This document shows positions 42,207 to 50,006 of a stretch of 60,941 nucleotides of DNA, one piece after another. The first letter of the stretch is position 1, and every line of letters starts with the position of its first letter. The stretch spans positions 1 to 60,941 of the forward strand of contig DBQD01000063.1 of NCBI GenBank assembly GCA_002305715.1. The letters are read 5' to 3'. The position numbers and the translations under genes are program-made. Below the pieces are notes generated by a model that had not been told where the DNA came from, ran no database searches, and saw only the letters and a list, made by a program, of their open reading frames with translations. Source of the DNA: Proteiniphilum sp. UBA1403. GTDB taxonomy: Bacteria > Bacteroidota > Bacteroidia > Bacteroidales > Dysgonomonadaceae.

Positions 42207-42281
42207 TCCTTATATCATCCTTATATCATCCTTATATCATCCTTGTAAAAATATAAGCGAAATATAAGGGAAATATAAGGG
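42207..42281. repeat. Palindromic array of 11-bp tandem repeats
   Basis: The left half holds three exact copies of TCCTTATATCA (42207-42239) plus a partial TCCTT. After a GTA-type centre the right half holds AAATATAAGCG, AAATATAAGGG and AAATATAAGGG (42249-42281). The two halves are imperfectly complementary, sharing the core CTTATAT/ATATAAG. The array follows the tRNA-Ser terminator directly. Its function is unknown. Confidence 0.85.
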
Positions 42282-42401
42282 ATATACGGAGTATGTCTTA
42301 TCTTTTTAAATAGAATGTAAAAAACATTCCAGAGGGAATCATGAATATTTATGTGCTCTTTGCCAGTATCTATAATGGGAATTTTAAATTGAGTGTAGAA
42401 A

Positions 42402-42424
42402 GGCTATCAATGAACTTGATAGCC
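42402..42424 (+). repeat. Perfect 8-bp hairpin in the 42 kb spacer
   Basis: GGCTATCA (42402-42409) and TGATAGCC (42417-42424) flank a seven-base loop. No T-run follows, so it is not a standard terminator. Confidence 0.6.
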
Positions 42425-42450
42425 GACAGATAATAATGATTAAAAATATG

Positions 42451-42481
42451 TTGTATAACATGTTTTTTTGTCCTATCTTTG
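42451..42481 (+). promoter_or_regulatory. Promoter of the small-ORF transcript
   Basis: TTG (42451-42453) and TATCTTTG (42474-42481) are 20 bases apart. Transcription would begin near 42488 and could run to the terminator at 42890-42913, a transcript of about 425 bases. Confidence 0.65.
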
Positions 42482-42492
42482 CAGTGATTTAA

Positions 42493-42579
42493 ATGGCAAG
42501 CGAGTTATTTGAAATCATTTTTAGGTTATCATTACATAATGAATGGCTTCTTAAACAGACGGTTGCCGATGAATCATAA
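42493..42579 (+). CDS. Possible 28-aa ORF
   Basis: ATG 42493 lies about five bases after the predicted transcription start, so the message would be nearly leaderless. The product begins MASELFEIIFRLSLHNEWLL. It is too short to judge coding status by composition and could be a leader peptide or chance. Confidence 0.22.
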   Translation: MASELFEIIFRLSLHNEWLLKQTVADES

Positions 42580-42599
42580 CTTTTTAATAACAGAAAATT

Positions 42600-42823
42600 A
42601 TGACAATCAGAAACCTAACCAAAGAAGAGATCATGGGTCAGATTAAGTATCTGGAACGTAACATCTCAAATGGCTCTGTTTCATATCGTACCAACAGAAT
42701 GAACAGGCTGCGTACTTTAAGAGCAAGCTTGCGTTGTGCGAGCTAAAGATCTCAAGTCCTAAGAGCAGAAAGCAGGAAAGGCCTGCAAGTATGCTGATGC
42801 GGTGGAGATCGAAACATGTATGA
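42600..42823 (+). pseudogene. Possible frameshifted small coiled-coil gene
   Basis: From ATG 42600 the frame runs 48 codons (MTIRNLTKEEIMGQIKYLER onward) to TAA 42744-42746. After about codon 29 it turns arginine-rich. Moving to the +2 frame near 42684-42690 gives a protein-like continuation (YQQNEQAAYFKSKLALCELK, then ISSPKSRKQ) that ends at TGA 42821-42823. One missing base would explain this, giving an intact product of about 74 aa. If no frameshift exists, the gene is the 48-aa ORF 42600-42746. The function is unknown. Confidence 0.4.
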
Positions 42824-42889
42824 AGCTGAGTGACCAATGGGTTCACACAAGCTTTAAATGACTTTTATTACAATCTATATATATTTCAG

Positions 42890-42913
42890 GCTATCCCTCG
42901 GGATGGCTTTTTT
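42890..42913 (+). terminator. Terminator of the 42 kb small-ORF transcript
   Basis: GCTATCC pairs with GGATGGC around CTCG (one G-U), followed by TTTTTT. It closes the transcript predicted from the promoter at 42451-42481. Confidence 0.8.
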
Positions 42914-42986
42914 CATTTATAAATGGGATTTATTGCTATTTATACCTAAAATCTAGAAAAAGGTACCCTTCGATATGAATTTTGTA

Positions 42987-42994
42987 TATCTTTG
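42987..42994 (+). promoter_or_regulatory. -7 box of the aspartate aminotransferase promoter
   Basis: TATCTTTG matches TAnnTTTG and lies 39 bases before the ATG at 43034. No exact -33 element was found. Confidence 0.55.
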
Positions 42995-43033
42995 TGTGAT
43001 TATCTAACAAAAAGACTTATTTAATAAAAAATT

Positions 43034-44230
43034 ATGATGGATTTGTTATCTGCCAGATTGTCTGCTTTGTCTCCATCGGAGACCTTTGCGATGGCGCAAA
43101 AAAGTAGTGAGCTAAAAGCGCAGGGTTTCGACGTAATTAACATGAGTGTGGGTGAGCCCGACTTCACCACTCCCGAACATATAAAACAAGCTGCAAAAAA
43201 AGCGATCGACGATAATTTTTCATTTTATTCGCCAGTTGCAGGGTTTCCCGACCTGAAAAAGGCGATCTGCGATAAGTTGAAAAATGAAAACGGACTGGAA
43301 TACACCCCGGCACAAATAGTGGTATCGGGTGGAGCCAAGCAATCGCTTTGCAATGTCATCCTCTCCATTGTAGATAAAGAGGAGGAGGTGATCATTCCGG
43401 CACCCTACTGGGTGAGCTATCCTGAGATGGTGAAGCTGGCAGAAGGGAAATCGGTGTTTATCTATGCCGGTATCGATCAAGATTTCAAGATCACACCCCA
43501 GCAGCTGGAAGAGTCCATCACCGAAAAAACAAAGGCATTGATTCTCTGCTCACCATCCAATCCTACGGGAAGTGTCTATACAAAGGAGGAGCTGCAAGCA
43601 TTGGCAGCGGTGCTGGAAAAGCATCCGCAGGTTTTTGTGATTGCTGATGAGATATACGAACATATCAACTACATTGGGCAGCATGAATCCATGGCTCAGT
43701 TTGAAAGTCTACGTGACCGCGTGGTTGTGGTGAACGGGGTATCAAAGGGTTATGCCATGACCGGTTGGCGCATTGGCTGGATTGCCGCACCGTTATGGAT
43801 TGCCAATGCGTGCAATATGTTGCAGGGACAATATACGTCCGGTCCTTCTTCCATTTCTCAGAAGGCGGCTCTGGCAGCCTATACAGGAGATCAAGCCTGT
43901 GTTGCAGAGATGAAGGTGGCCTTCGAGAGACGTCGCAACCTCATAGTGAAGTTGCTTAGTGAGATACCCGGGCTAAATGTAAACAACCCAATGGGTGCAT
44001 TTTACATCTTCCCCGAGTGTAAAAGCTATCTCGGTAAATCCTACAACGGGAAAACGTTGAACACAGCAACCGATGTGGCCATGTTTCTGCTGGAAGAGGC
44101 GCATGTGGCTCTTGTTGGTGGTGATGCTTTTGGTGCTCCCGGATGCATCCGTTTGTCGTATGCTACCTCCGATGAGAATATTGAGAAAGCCATTGCGCGC
44201 ATAAAAGTAGCCTTGGCGAAACTATCCTGA
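43034..44230 (+). CDS. Aspartate aminotransferase (class I/II, subgroup I-beta-like)
   Basis: The 398-aa PLP enzyme exchanges amino groups between aspartate and 2-oxoglutarate; related enzymes use other amino acids. Motifs are NMSVGEPDFTTPEHIKQAA, VSGGAKQSLCNV, LCSPSNPTGSVYTKEEL, and the PLP lysine in VNGVSKGYAMTGWRIGW. The C-terminus has FGAPGCIRLSYATSDENI with the substrate-binding Arg. The first two codons are both ATG (43034 and 43037). It is a single gene followed by a bidirectional terminator. Confidence 0.92.
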   Translation: MMDLLSARLSALSPSETFAMAQKSSELKAQGFDVINMSVGEPDFTTPEHIKQAAKKAIDDNFSFYSPVAGFPDLKKAICDKLKNENGLEYTPAQIVVSGGAKQSLCNVILSIVDKEEEVIIPAPYWVSYPEMVKLAEGKSVFIYAGIDQDFKITPQQLEESITEKTKALILCSPSNPTGSVYTKEELQALAAVLEKHPQVFVIADEIYEHINYIGQHESMAQFESLRDRVVVVNGVSKGYAMTGWRIGWIAAPLWIANACNMLQGQYTSGPSSISQKAALAAYTGDQACVAEMKVAFERRRNLIVKLLSEIPGLNVNNPMGAFYIFPECKSYLGKSYNGKTLNTATDVAMFLLEEAHVALVGGDAFGAPGCIRLSYATSDENIEKAIARIKVALAKLS

Positions 44231-44261
44231 TTTCACAATCGATTGTAACCAAATAATAAGA

Positions 44262-44288
44262 GGGCTCTGTCACATGGTGATGGAGCCC
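44262..44288. terminator. Probable bidirectional terminator
   Basis: GGGCTCTGTCAC pairs with GTGATGGAGCCC around ATG (12 pairs, two G-U). Plus-strand transcripts run into ATTGTTTTG and minus-strand ones into TCTTATTATTT. It lies between two convergent genes. Confidence 0.7.
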
Positions 44289-44315
44289 CCATTGTTTTGC
44301 ATCAAATAAAATTTC

Positions 44316-45170
44316 TTAAAACACCGCTTTCACCATTATAGGATAGTGATCCGATGGAAACTTGCCATTGGGCACTTCATTGAGAGTGCCATACTTTTTA
44401 ATTGTAATATGTGGCGTCACCCATATGTAGTCGATGCGTTCACTTGTGGGTGAATTAATGTTGTAGCCGTTGTAGGTACCAATAGTTCCATAAGGGGGCT
44501 CCTCGCTGACCAGATAGGAGTCGTTCAACAGATTCGAATCATAAATAAGCTGAATGGGTTCCGAGTCGGGAGTAGCATTAAAATCACCTGTAACAATTAC
44601 CGGTGAATCGCCTGCAATCTTTTTAATGCGGTCGATCAGCAGCAACGAGGAGTTCTTTCGTGCCACTTGTCCCTGGTGGTCGTAATGCAGGCTGAACATG
44701 AAAAACACCTTTCCCGTTTCTTTATCTTTGAATTTTGCCCAAGAGCAGATGCGGTTACAGCAAGTTGCATCCCACCCTTTACCGGGTATTTCCGGTGTTT
44801 CTGAGAACCAAAAATCACCACTCTGTAGCAGATCGAACCGATCTTTCTTATAGATAATAGCCGAGTGTTCACCCTCCTCTTTGCCATCGTTGCGTCCCAC
44901 ACCTGTGTAGGCATAATTGCCCAGTTCCAAGATTCCATCCAACATGTGCTTAAACCCCTCTTGTGTGCCGATGAGATCCAACTCGTGGAAGCGTATTAAG
45001 TCTTTCACCAGTTCTTTACGATTTGGCCAAGCGTGCTCACCATCATTGGGGGTATCCATTCTCAAATTGAACGATGAGACAAGTAGGGTACTCTGTTTTT
45101 TTTCTTTTGCCGATAATCCCGTCACCGACAGGAGGATGAGGCAAATCCATGTAATAGTCTTTTTTGTCAT
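44316..45170 (-). CDS. Exported endonuclease/exonuclease/phosphatase family protein
   Basis: The 284-aa protein has a signal peptide (KTITWICLILLSVTGLSAKE) and an EEP domain of the DNase I/synaptojanin fold. The catalytic residues sit in SSFNLRMDT, IGTQEGFKHML, MFSLHYDHQ, VIVTGDFNATPDSEP, and the C-terminal FPSDHYPIMV. Substrate may be DNA, a phosphosugar or a lipid head group. ATG 45170 is chosen because the 30 codons upstream are non-conserved and lie before the signal peptide. It is a single gene. Confidence 0.85.
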   Translation of the reverse strand: MTKKTITWICLILLSVTGLSAKEKKQSTLLVSSFNLRMDTPNDGEHAWPNRKELVKDLIRFHELDLIGTQEGFKHMLDGILELGNYAYTGVGRNDGKEEGEHSAIIYKKDRFDLLQSGDFWFSETPEIPGKGWDATCCNRICSWAKFKDKETGKVFFMFSLHYDHQGQVARKNSSLLLIDRIKKIAGDSPVIVTGDFNATPDSEPIQLIYDSNLLNDSYLVSEEPPYGTIGTYNGYNINSPTSERIDYIWVTPHITIKKYGTLNEVPNGKFPSDHYPIMVKAVF

Positions 45171-45334
45171 TGTTAGGATATAGTTTTTTTGTTTTGATTC
45201 CATTGTGTTTCGATGATTCAGATTGAGGCCGAAAGTAATTTTTTTTCTCGGGACAGACAAATAAGTGGTCGGATAAATGCGATTTATTTTTTCTGTTTCT
45301 GCTTCATGTGCATCGGCTTATCCTATTTAGTCGA

Positions 45335-45364
45335 TTGTGTTTTCTTATTTTATTACTACCTTTG
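45335..45364 (+). promoter_or_regulatory. Promoter of ileS
   Basis: TTG (45335-45337) and TACCTTTG (45357-45364) are 19 bases apart. The box is 36 bases before the ileS ATG. No T-box leader is visible. Confidence 0.7.
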
Positions 45365-45400
45365 CAACTTAAAATTTATACAGTATAATTTTCATTGAAA

Positions 45401-48400
45401 ATGAATAAAAAGTTCCCGGAATATAATCAATTGAATCTGTCTGATGTAAACAAGGAGATGTTGAGTTTGTGGGATGACAAGGAGATTTTCAGAAAAAGTC
45501 TGGAAATACGCCAAGGCCATCCTCGGTTTGTGTTTTATGAAGGTCCCCCCTCTGCCAATGGTATGCCGGGTATCCATCATGTGATTGCACGATCGATTAA
45601 AGATATCTTCTGCCGATACAAGACGATGAAAGGATTTCTGGTCAACCGCAAAGCCGGATGGGATACACACGGCCTTCCGGTGGAACTTGGCGTGGAGAAA
45701 TCACTGGGTATTACCAAGGAGGATATTGGAAAAAAGATCACGGTGGAGGAGTATAATGCAGCCTGCCGCACCGAGGTAATGAAATATACGCGGGAGTGGG
45801 AAGAGCTGACCCGTAAGATGGGCTACTGGGTGGATATGAGCGACCCCTATATTACATACGACAATCGCTATATTGAAACTCTCTGGTATTTGCTCAAAAC
45901 ACTGTACAACAAAAACTACCTATATAAAGGGTATACCATACAACCTTACTCACCTGCTGCCGGCACCGGATTGAGCACACATGAGCTGAATCAGCCCGGT
46001 TGCTACCGCGATGTGCGGGATACCACCTGTACGGCACAGTTCCTGATTCAGGATCCGCTACCTGAGTGGCAAGAATTTGGTGAGCCCTTCTTCTTGGCAT
46101 GGACAACCACACCCTGGACATTGCCCTCAAACGTATTGCTGGCGGTAGGCAAACAGATTGAGTATGTTGCCGTACAAACCTACAATCCCTATACCGGTAA
46201 GCCAATGACAGCTGTATTGGCTAAAAATCTTTTGGGTGCTTATTTCCCGGAAAAGAATGCTCCACTGGCGTTGGAAGATTATAAACCGGGCGACAAGAAT
46301 ATTCCTTTCCATGTACTTGATAAGGTGTGGAGAGGTTCCGACCTTGCTGGTATTCGCTATGAACAGCTTTTCCCATGGGTGAAGGCATCGGACAATGCAT
46401 TTAAAGTGGTGACCGGTGATTTTGTGACAACCGAAGATGGAACGGGTATTGTTCACATTGCACCTACCTTTGGTGCCGATGACATGAAAGTGGGTCGCGA
46501 GAACGACGTCCCCGGATTAATGCTTACGGATAAGGATGGAAATCTTCGTCCCATGGTAGATCTCACCGGAAAGTACTTCCTACTTGAAGACCTGGATCCC
46601 GATTTTGTAGAGAAGAACATCAACGTAGAACTCTATAAGGAATATGCGGGTCGTTATGTGAAAAATGCATACGATGCCAACCTGACCGACGATGATACTA
46701 CCCTCGATGTGGATCTGTCGGTGATGTTGAAACAGCAAAATCGTGCCTTTCGCATCGAAAAGCATGTACACAACTATCCGCACTGCTGGCGAACCGACAA
46801 GCCGGTATTGTATTATCCACTCGACAGCTGGTTTATCCGTACCACGGCAACCCGCGAGAAGATGATCGAACTAAACAATACCATCAACTGGAAGCCGCAA
46901 TCAACCGGTACAGGTCGTTTTGGCAAATGGCTCGAAAACTTGCAGGACTGGAACCTTAGCCGGAGTCGCTACTGGGGTACTCCACTGCCAATATGGCGTA
47001 CAGAGGATGGTAAAGAGGAGAAATGCATTGGCTCGGTGAAGGAACTTTACGAGGAGATGAAGAAAGCACTGGAGGCCGGTGTAATGAAAGAACTCCCCTG
47101 GAAGGGATTGAGTCTGGACGATTACAAAGAACTCTCATACGATAACATAGACCTGCACCGTCCCTATGTGGACAATATTGTGCTGGTATCCGACAGCGGT
47201 AAACCGATGAAGCGGGAAACGGACCTCATTGATGTCTGGTTCGACAGTGGTGCCATGCCATTTGCACAGGTTTTCTATCCCCATATCTCGGAGGAGGAGT
47301 TTGAGAAAGTGTTCCCAGCCGACTTCATTGCGGAAGGGGTGGATCAAACGCGCGGCTGGTTCTATACCTTGCACGCTATTGCCACCATGGTAAAGGAGGG
47401 TGTGTCGTTCAAGAATGTTATATCCAACGGATTGGTACTCGACAAGAATGGCAACAAGATGTCGAAACGTCTGGGTAATGCCGTGGATCCGTTCGAAACC
47501 ATTGAAAAGCATGGTTCCGATCCTCTTCGTTGGTATATGATTACCAATGCAGCACCTTGGGATAACCTCAAGTTTGATGTGGAGGGGGTAGAGGAGACCC
47601 GCAGAAAATTCTTCGGTACACTCTATAATACCTACTCCTTCTTTGCACTCTATGCAAATGTGGACAATTTCCAGGATCAATATCCACAGATTCCGATGGA
47701 GAAACGACCAGAGATAGACCGTTGGATCATCTCGTTGTTGAACTCGCTTATTAATGAGGTAGATGCTGGGTATGCACAATATGAACCGACAAAAGCGGGA
47801 CGTGCAATCGCTGATTTCGTCAACGACAACCTTAGTAACTGGTACGTGCGTCTAAATCGCAAACGTTTCTGGGGTGGTGAAATGACAGAAGACAAGCTGT
47901 CGGCTTACCAAACTCTGTATCAGTGTCTGGTGACAGTGACAAAACTAATGGCTCCCATTGCTCCTTTCTATGCGGATAAGTTATATCTCGACCTGATCTC
48001 GGTGACCGATAGCGAAAGACTCGACTCGGTGCACTTGGCAGATTTTCCACAGGCCGATGAGCAACTGATAGATCCGCCTCTTGAGGAGCAAATGTATCTG
48101 GCGCAAACAGCATCCTCAATTGTTTTGGCGCTGCGTCGCAAGGTGAACATAAAGGTGCGTCAACCGCTTTCTCGCATAATGATTCCGGTTGTGGATGAAG
48201 TGCAAAAGCAAAATATCGCTGCGGTTGAGTCGCTCATACTTAGTGAGGTGAATGTGAAAGAACTCCATTTCGTTGATTCGGCAAGTGATATGTTGGTGAA
48301 AAGGGTGAAGCCTGATTTCAAAAAATTGGGGCCGCGATATGGCAAGATCATGAAACAGTTGGCGCAAAGCATCCAAGAGATGGATAAACATCGGATCAAC

Positions 48401-48817
48401 GAGCTGGAAACAAACGGTTCAGTGACATTGATGGTCGACGGACAAGAGGCTGTGATTACAACTGCCGATGTGGAGATCATCTCGGAAGATATACCAGGAT
48501 GGTTGGTTGGCAATGAGGGGCGACTGACCGTCGCGCTCGATATCACGCTTACCGCTGATCTGCAGAAAGAGGGAATTGCCCGTGAGTTGGTGAACAGAAT
48601 TCAGAATCTTCGTAAGGCTAAGGATTTTGAGATTACCGATCGCATCAACATTCAACTCTCGTCGAATGCATCATTCGATGAAGCAATTATGGCATTCAGC
48701 GACTATGTCCGTAACCAGGTATTAGCCGATACAATTGTAATTGTACAAGAGCAGCTTGAAGATCAGATAGAAATAGATGATCAGTTGCTGACTGTATCTA
48801 TTCTTAAAAACAATTGA
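45401..48817 (+). CDS. ileS: Isoleucyl-tRNA synthetase (IleS2-like)
   Basis: The enzyme charges tRNA-Ile and edits valine. The 1138-aa protein has the HIGH region as GPPSANGMPGIHHV near residue 50. An inserted editing domain includes AWTTTPWTLPSN. The KMSKS loop is NKMSKRLGNAVDP, and a long anticodon-binding C-terminus follows. The size and the PGIHH form resemble the IleS2 branch, many of whose members resist mupirocin. The frame also allows TTG 45395, two codons upstream; ATG 45401 is preferred. Confidence 0.96.
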   Translation: MNKKFPEYNQLNLSDVNKEMLSLWDDKEIFRKSLEIRQGHPRFVFYEGPPSANGMPGIHHVIARSIKDIFCRYKTMKGFLVNRKAGWDTHGLPVELGVEKSLGITKEDIGKKITVEEYNAACRTEVMKYTREWEELTRKMGYWVDMSDPYITYDNRYIETLWYLLKTLYNKNYLYKGYTIQPYSPAAGTGLSTHELNQPGCYRDVRDTTCTAQFLIQDPLPEWQEFGEPFFLAWTTTPWTLPSNVLLAVGKQIEYVAVQTYNPYTGKPMTAVLAKNLLGAYFPEKNAPLALEDYKPGDKNIPFHVLDKVWRGSDLAGIRYEQLFPWVKASDNAFKVVTGDFVTTEDGTGIVHIAPTFGADDMKVGRENDVPGLMLTDKDGNLRPMVDLTGKYFLLEDLDPDFVEKNINVELYKEYAGRYVKNAYDANLTDDDTTLDVDLSVMLKQQNRAFRIEKHVHNYPHCWRTDKPVLYYPLDSWFIRTTATREKMIELNNTINWKPQSTGTGRFGKWLENLQDWNLSRSRYWGTPLPIWRTEDGKEEKCIGSVKELYEEMKKALEAGVMKELPWKGLSLDDYKELSYDNIDLHRPYVDNIVLVSDSGKPMKRETDLIDVWFDSGAMPFAQVFYPHISEEEFEKVFPADFIAEGVDQTRGWFYTLHAIATMVKEGVSFKNVISNGLVLDKNGNKMSKRLGNAVDPFETIEKHGSDPLRWYMITNAAPWDNLKFDVEGVEETRRKFFGTLYNTYSFFALYANVDNFQDQYPQIPMEKRPEIDRWIISLLNSLINEVDAGYAQYEPTKAGRAIADFVNDNLSNWYVRLNRKRFWGGEMTEDKLSAYQTLYQCLVTVTKLMAPIAPFYADKLYLDLISVTDSERLDSVHLADFPQADEQLIDPPLEEQMYLAQTASSIVLALRRKVNIKVRQPLSRIMIPVVDEVQKQNIAAVESLILSEVNVKELHFVDSASDMLVKRVKPDFKKLGPRYGKIMKQLAQSIQEMDKHRINELETNGSVTLMVDGQEAVITTADVEIISEDIPGWLVGNEGRLTVALDITLTADLQKEGIARELVNRIQNLRKAKDFEITDRINIQLSSNASFDEAIMAFSDYVRNQVLADTIVIVQEQLEDQIEIDDQLLTVSILKNN

Positions 48818-48844
48818 GAATTGTTTGTTTTATCTGTATCTTTG
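48814..48844 (+). promoter_or_regulatory. Promoter of the DksA-like gene
   Basis: TTG (48814-48816) and TATCTTTG (48837-48844) are 20 bases apart. The TTG lies at the very end of ileS. The leader of about 95 bases contains a 14-codon upstream ORF (from 48860) and an AACAAACA/TGTTTGTT hairpin. Confidence 0.6.
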
Positions 48845-48943
48845 TGAAGGTTACAGAGCATGAACAAACATTTCTTTAACCTGTTTGTTGTAGATAAACT
48901 TTGAAGATACGACGGAATACAGCCAATAAACTAATATATCATT

Positions 48944-49324
48944 ATGAGTGAAAAGACAAGATATTCAGATGAGGAGTTGGAAGAATTTAGGGCAATTATC
49001 AACGAAAAATTGCAAATCGCTCGTCAGGAGTATGAAAATTATCGTGCTGCTGTAACCAACACCGATGGCAACGACACCATTGATACCTCTCCCACTTACA
49101 AGGTGCTTGAAGAGGGTGCATCCACGCTTTCGAAAGAGGAAGCCGGAAGATTGGCACAACGTCAGATGAAGTTTATTCAGAACCTGCAAGCAGCTCTGGT
49201 GCGCATTGAAAACGGTACATATGGCATCTGCCGCGAAACTGGTAAGCTGATTCCCAAAGAGCGGCTGCGTGCGGTACCCCATGCCACACTGAGTATTGAA
49301 GCCAAGTCGGCAAAGAAAAAGTAA
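48944..49324 (+). CDS. TraR/DksA family protein lacking the full zinc finger
   Basis: The 126-aa protein has the two-helix coiled coil of DksA-type transcription factors that enter the RNA polymerase secondary channel (EELEEFRAIINEKLQIARQE). The C-terminal segment YGICRETGKLIPKERLRAVP then PHATLSIEAK keeps the family backbone but only one of four zinc cysteines. This form is usual in Bacteroidetes. It lies upstream of lspA with 10 bases between, so they are co-transcribed. Confidence 0.88.
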   Translation: MSEKTRYSDEELEEFRAIINEKLQIARQEYENYRAAVTNTDGNDTIDTSPTYKVLEEGASTLSKEEAGRLAQRQMKFIQNLQAALVRIENGTYGICRETGKLIPKERLRAVPHATLSIEAKSAKKK

Positions 49325-49334
49325 AATCTCACGA

Positions 49335-50006
49335 ATGAAAAATGGTGTACGCAAGGCCTGGTTGGCCGTAGCAGTTGTGTTTTTGGTTCTACTAATCGAT
49401 CAACTCTCCAAAATATGGGTTAAGACACATATGGCATTGTATGATGCGATCCCGGTGACTGAATGGTTCAAGATTTATTTTGTAGAGAACAATGGGATGG
49501 CATTTGGTATTGAAGCAGGAGGAAAACTCTTCCTGTCTCTATTCCGCATTGTCGCAGTAGTTTTGATTATCATTTATCTGAAGAGACTCGTTGCGGAACC
49601 CTACAAAAAGGGCTTCATTATTTGTGTGGCACTCATTTTAGCAGGTGCAACCGGAAACATCATCGATAGTATCTTTTATGGTGCGATCTTCGATGCAAGT
49701 TATCCCGGACACATTTCATCTTTTGTTCCGTGGGGTGAAGGGTATGCTACACTCCTGCACGGCAAAGTGGTAGATATGCTCTATTTTCCACTCATTGAGG
49801 GGCATTGGCCCCAATGGGTGCCTATGGTTGGAGGAGAAGAGTTTCTCTTTTTTCGCTTTATTTTCAATGTAGCCGATTCGGCAATCACAGTAGGTGTAAT
49901 ACTCATTCTCCTATTTTACAAGAAGACATTGTCCTATTCGTTGTTGTCAAAAACAGAGCGTGAAAAACTCGAGAAAGAAAAACAGGAAAAGGAACGTGAA
50001 AATTAA
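49335..50006 (+). CDS. lspA: Lipoprotein signal peptidase II
   Basis: LspA removes signal peptides from prolipoproteins at the lipidated Cys. The 223-aa protein has four membrane helices and the two catalytic Asp in GNIIDSIFYG and FNVADSAITVG, plus the conserved FVENNGMAFGIE. A periplasmic insertion (about residues 120-165) makes it longer than E. coli LspA. ATG 49335 is chosen; the upstream frame from 49296 overlaps the DksA-like gene. The C-terminus is a Lys/Glu-rich tail overlapping the next gene. Confidence 0.94.
   Translation: MKNGVRKAWLAVAVVFLVLLIDQLSKIWVKTHMALYDAIPVTEWFKIYFVENNGMAFGIEAGGKLFLSLFRIVAVVLIIIYLKRLVAEPYKKGFIICVALILAGATGNIIDSIFYGAIFDASYPGHISSFVPWGEGYATLLHGKVVDMLYFPLIEGHWPQWVPMVGGEEFLFFRFIFNVADSAITVGVILILLFYKKTLSYSLLSKTEREKLEKEKQEKEREN

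Noticed and set aside
42048..42300. Integration site of a mobile element at tRNA-Ser
   Set aside because: No second copy of the tRNA 3' end was seen downstream and there is no integrase gene nearby; the spacer is under 1 kb.
42341..42433. A 30-codon ORF (ATG 42341) with an upstream AGAGGG in the 42 kb spacer
   Set aside because: It has no promoter box at a fitting distance, and the perfect hairpin at 42402-42424 lies inside it, which better explains the sequence. Too short to support as a gene.
45365..45400. T-box riboswitch in the ileS leader
   Set aside because: The leader from the predicted promoter is under 40 bases, too short for a T-box, and no specifier or antiterminator is visible.
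47135..47779. Long reverse-strand ORFs inside ileS, and similar ones inside nadB, tex, ftsH and ppdK
   Set aside because: They lie antisense to strongly conserved coding sequence, and their translations are Cys/His/Ile-rich and low in normal composition, as expected for shadows.
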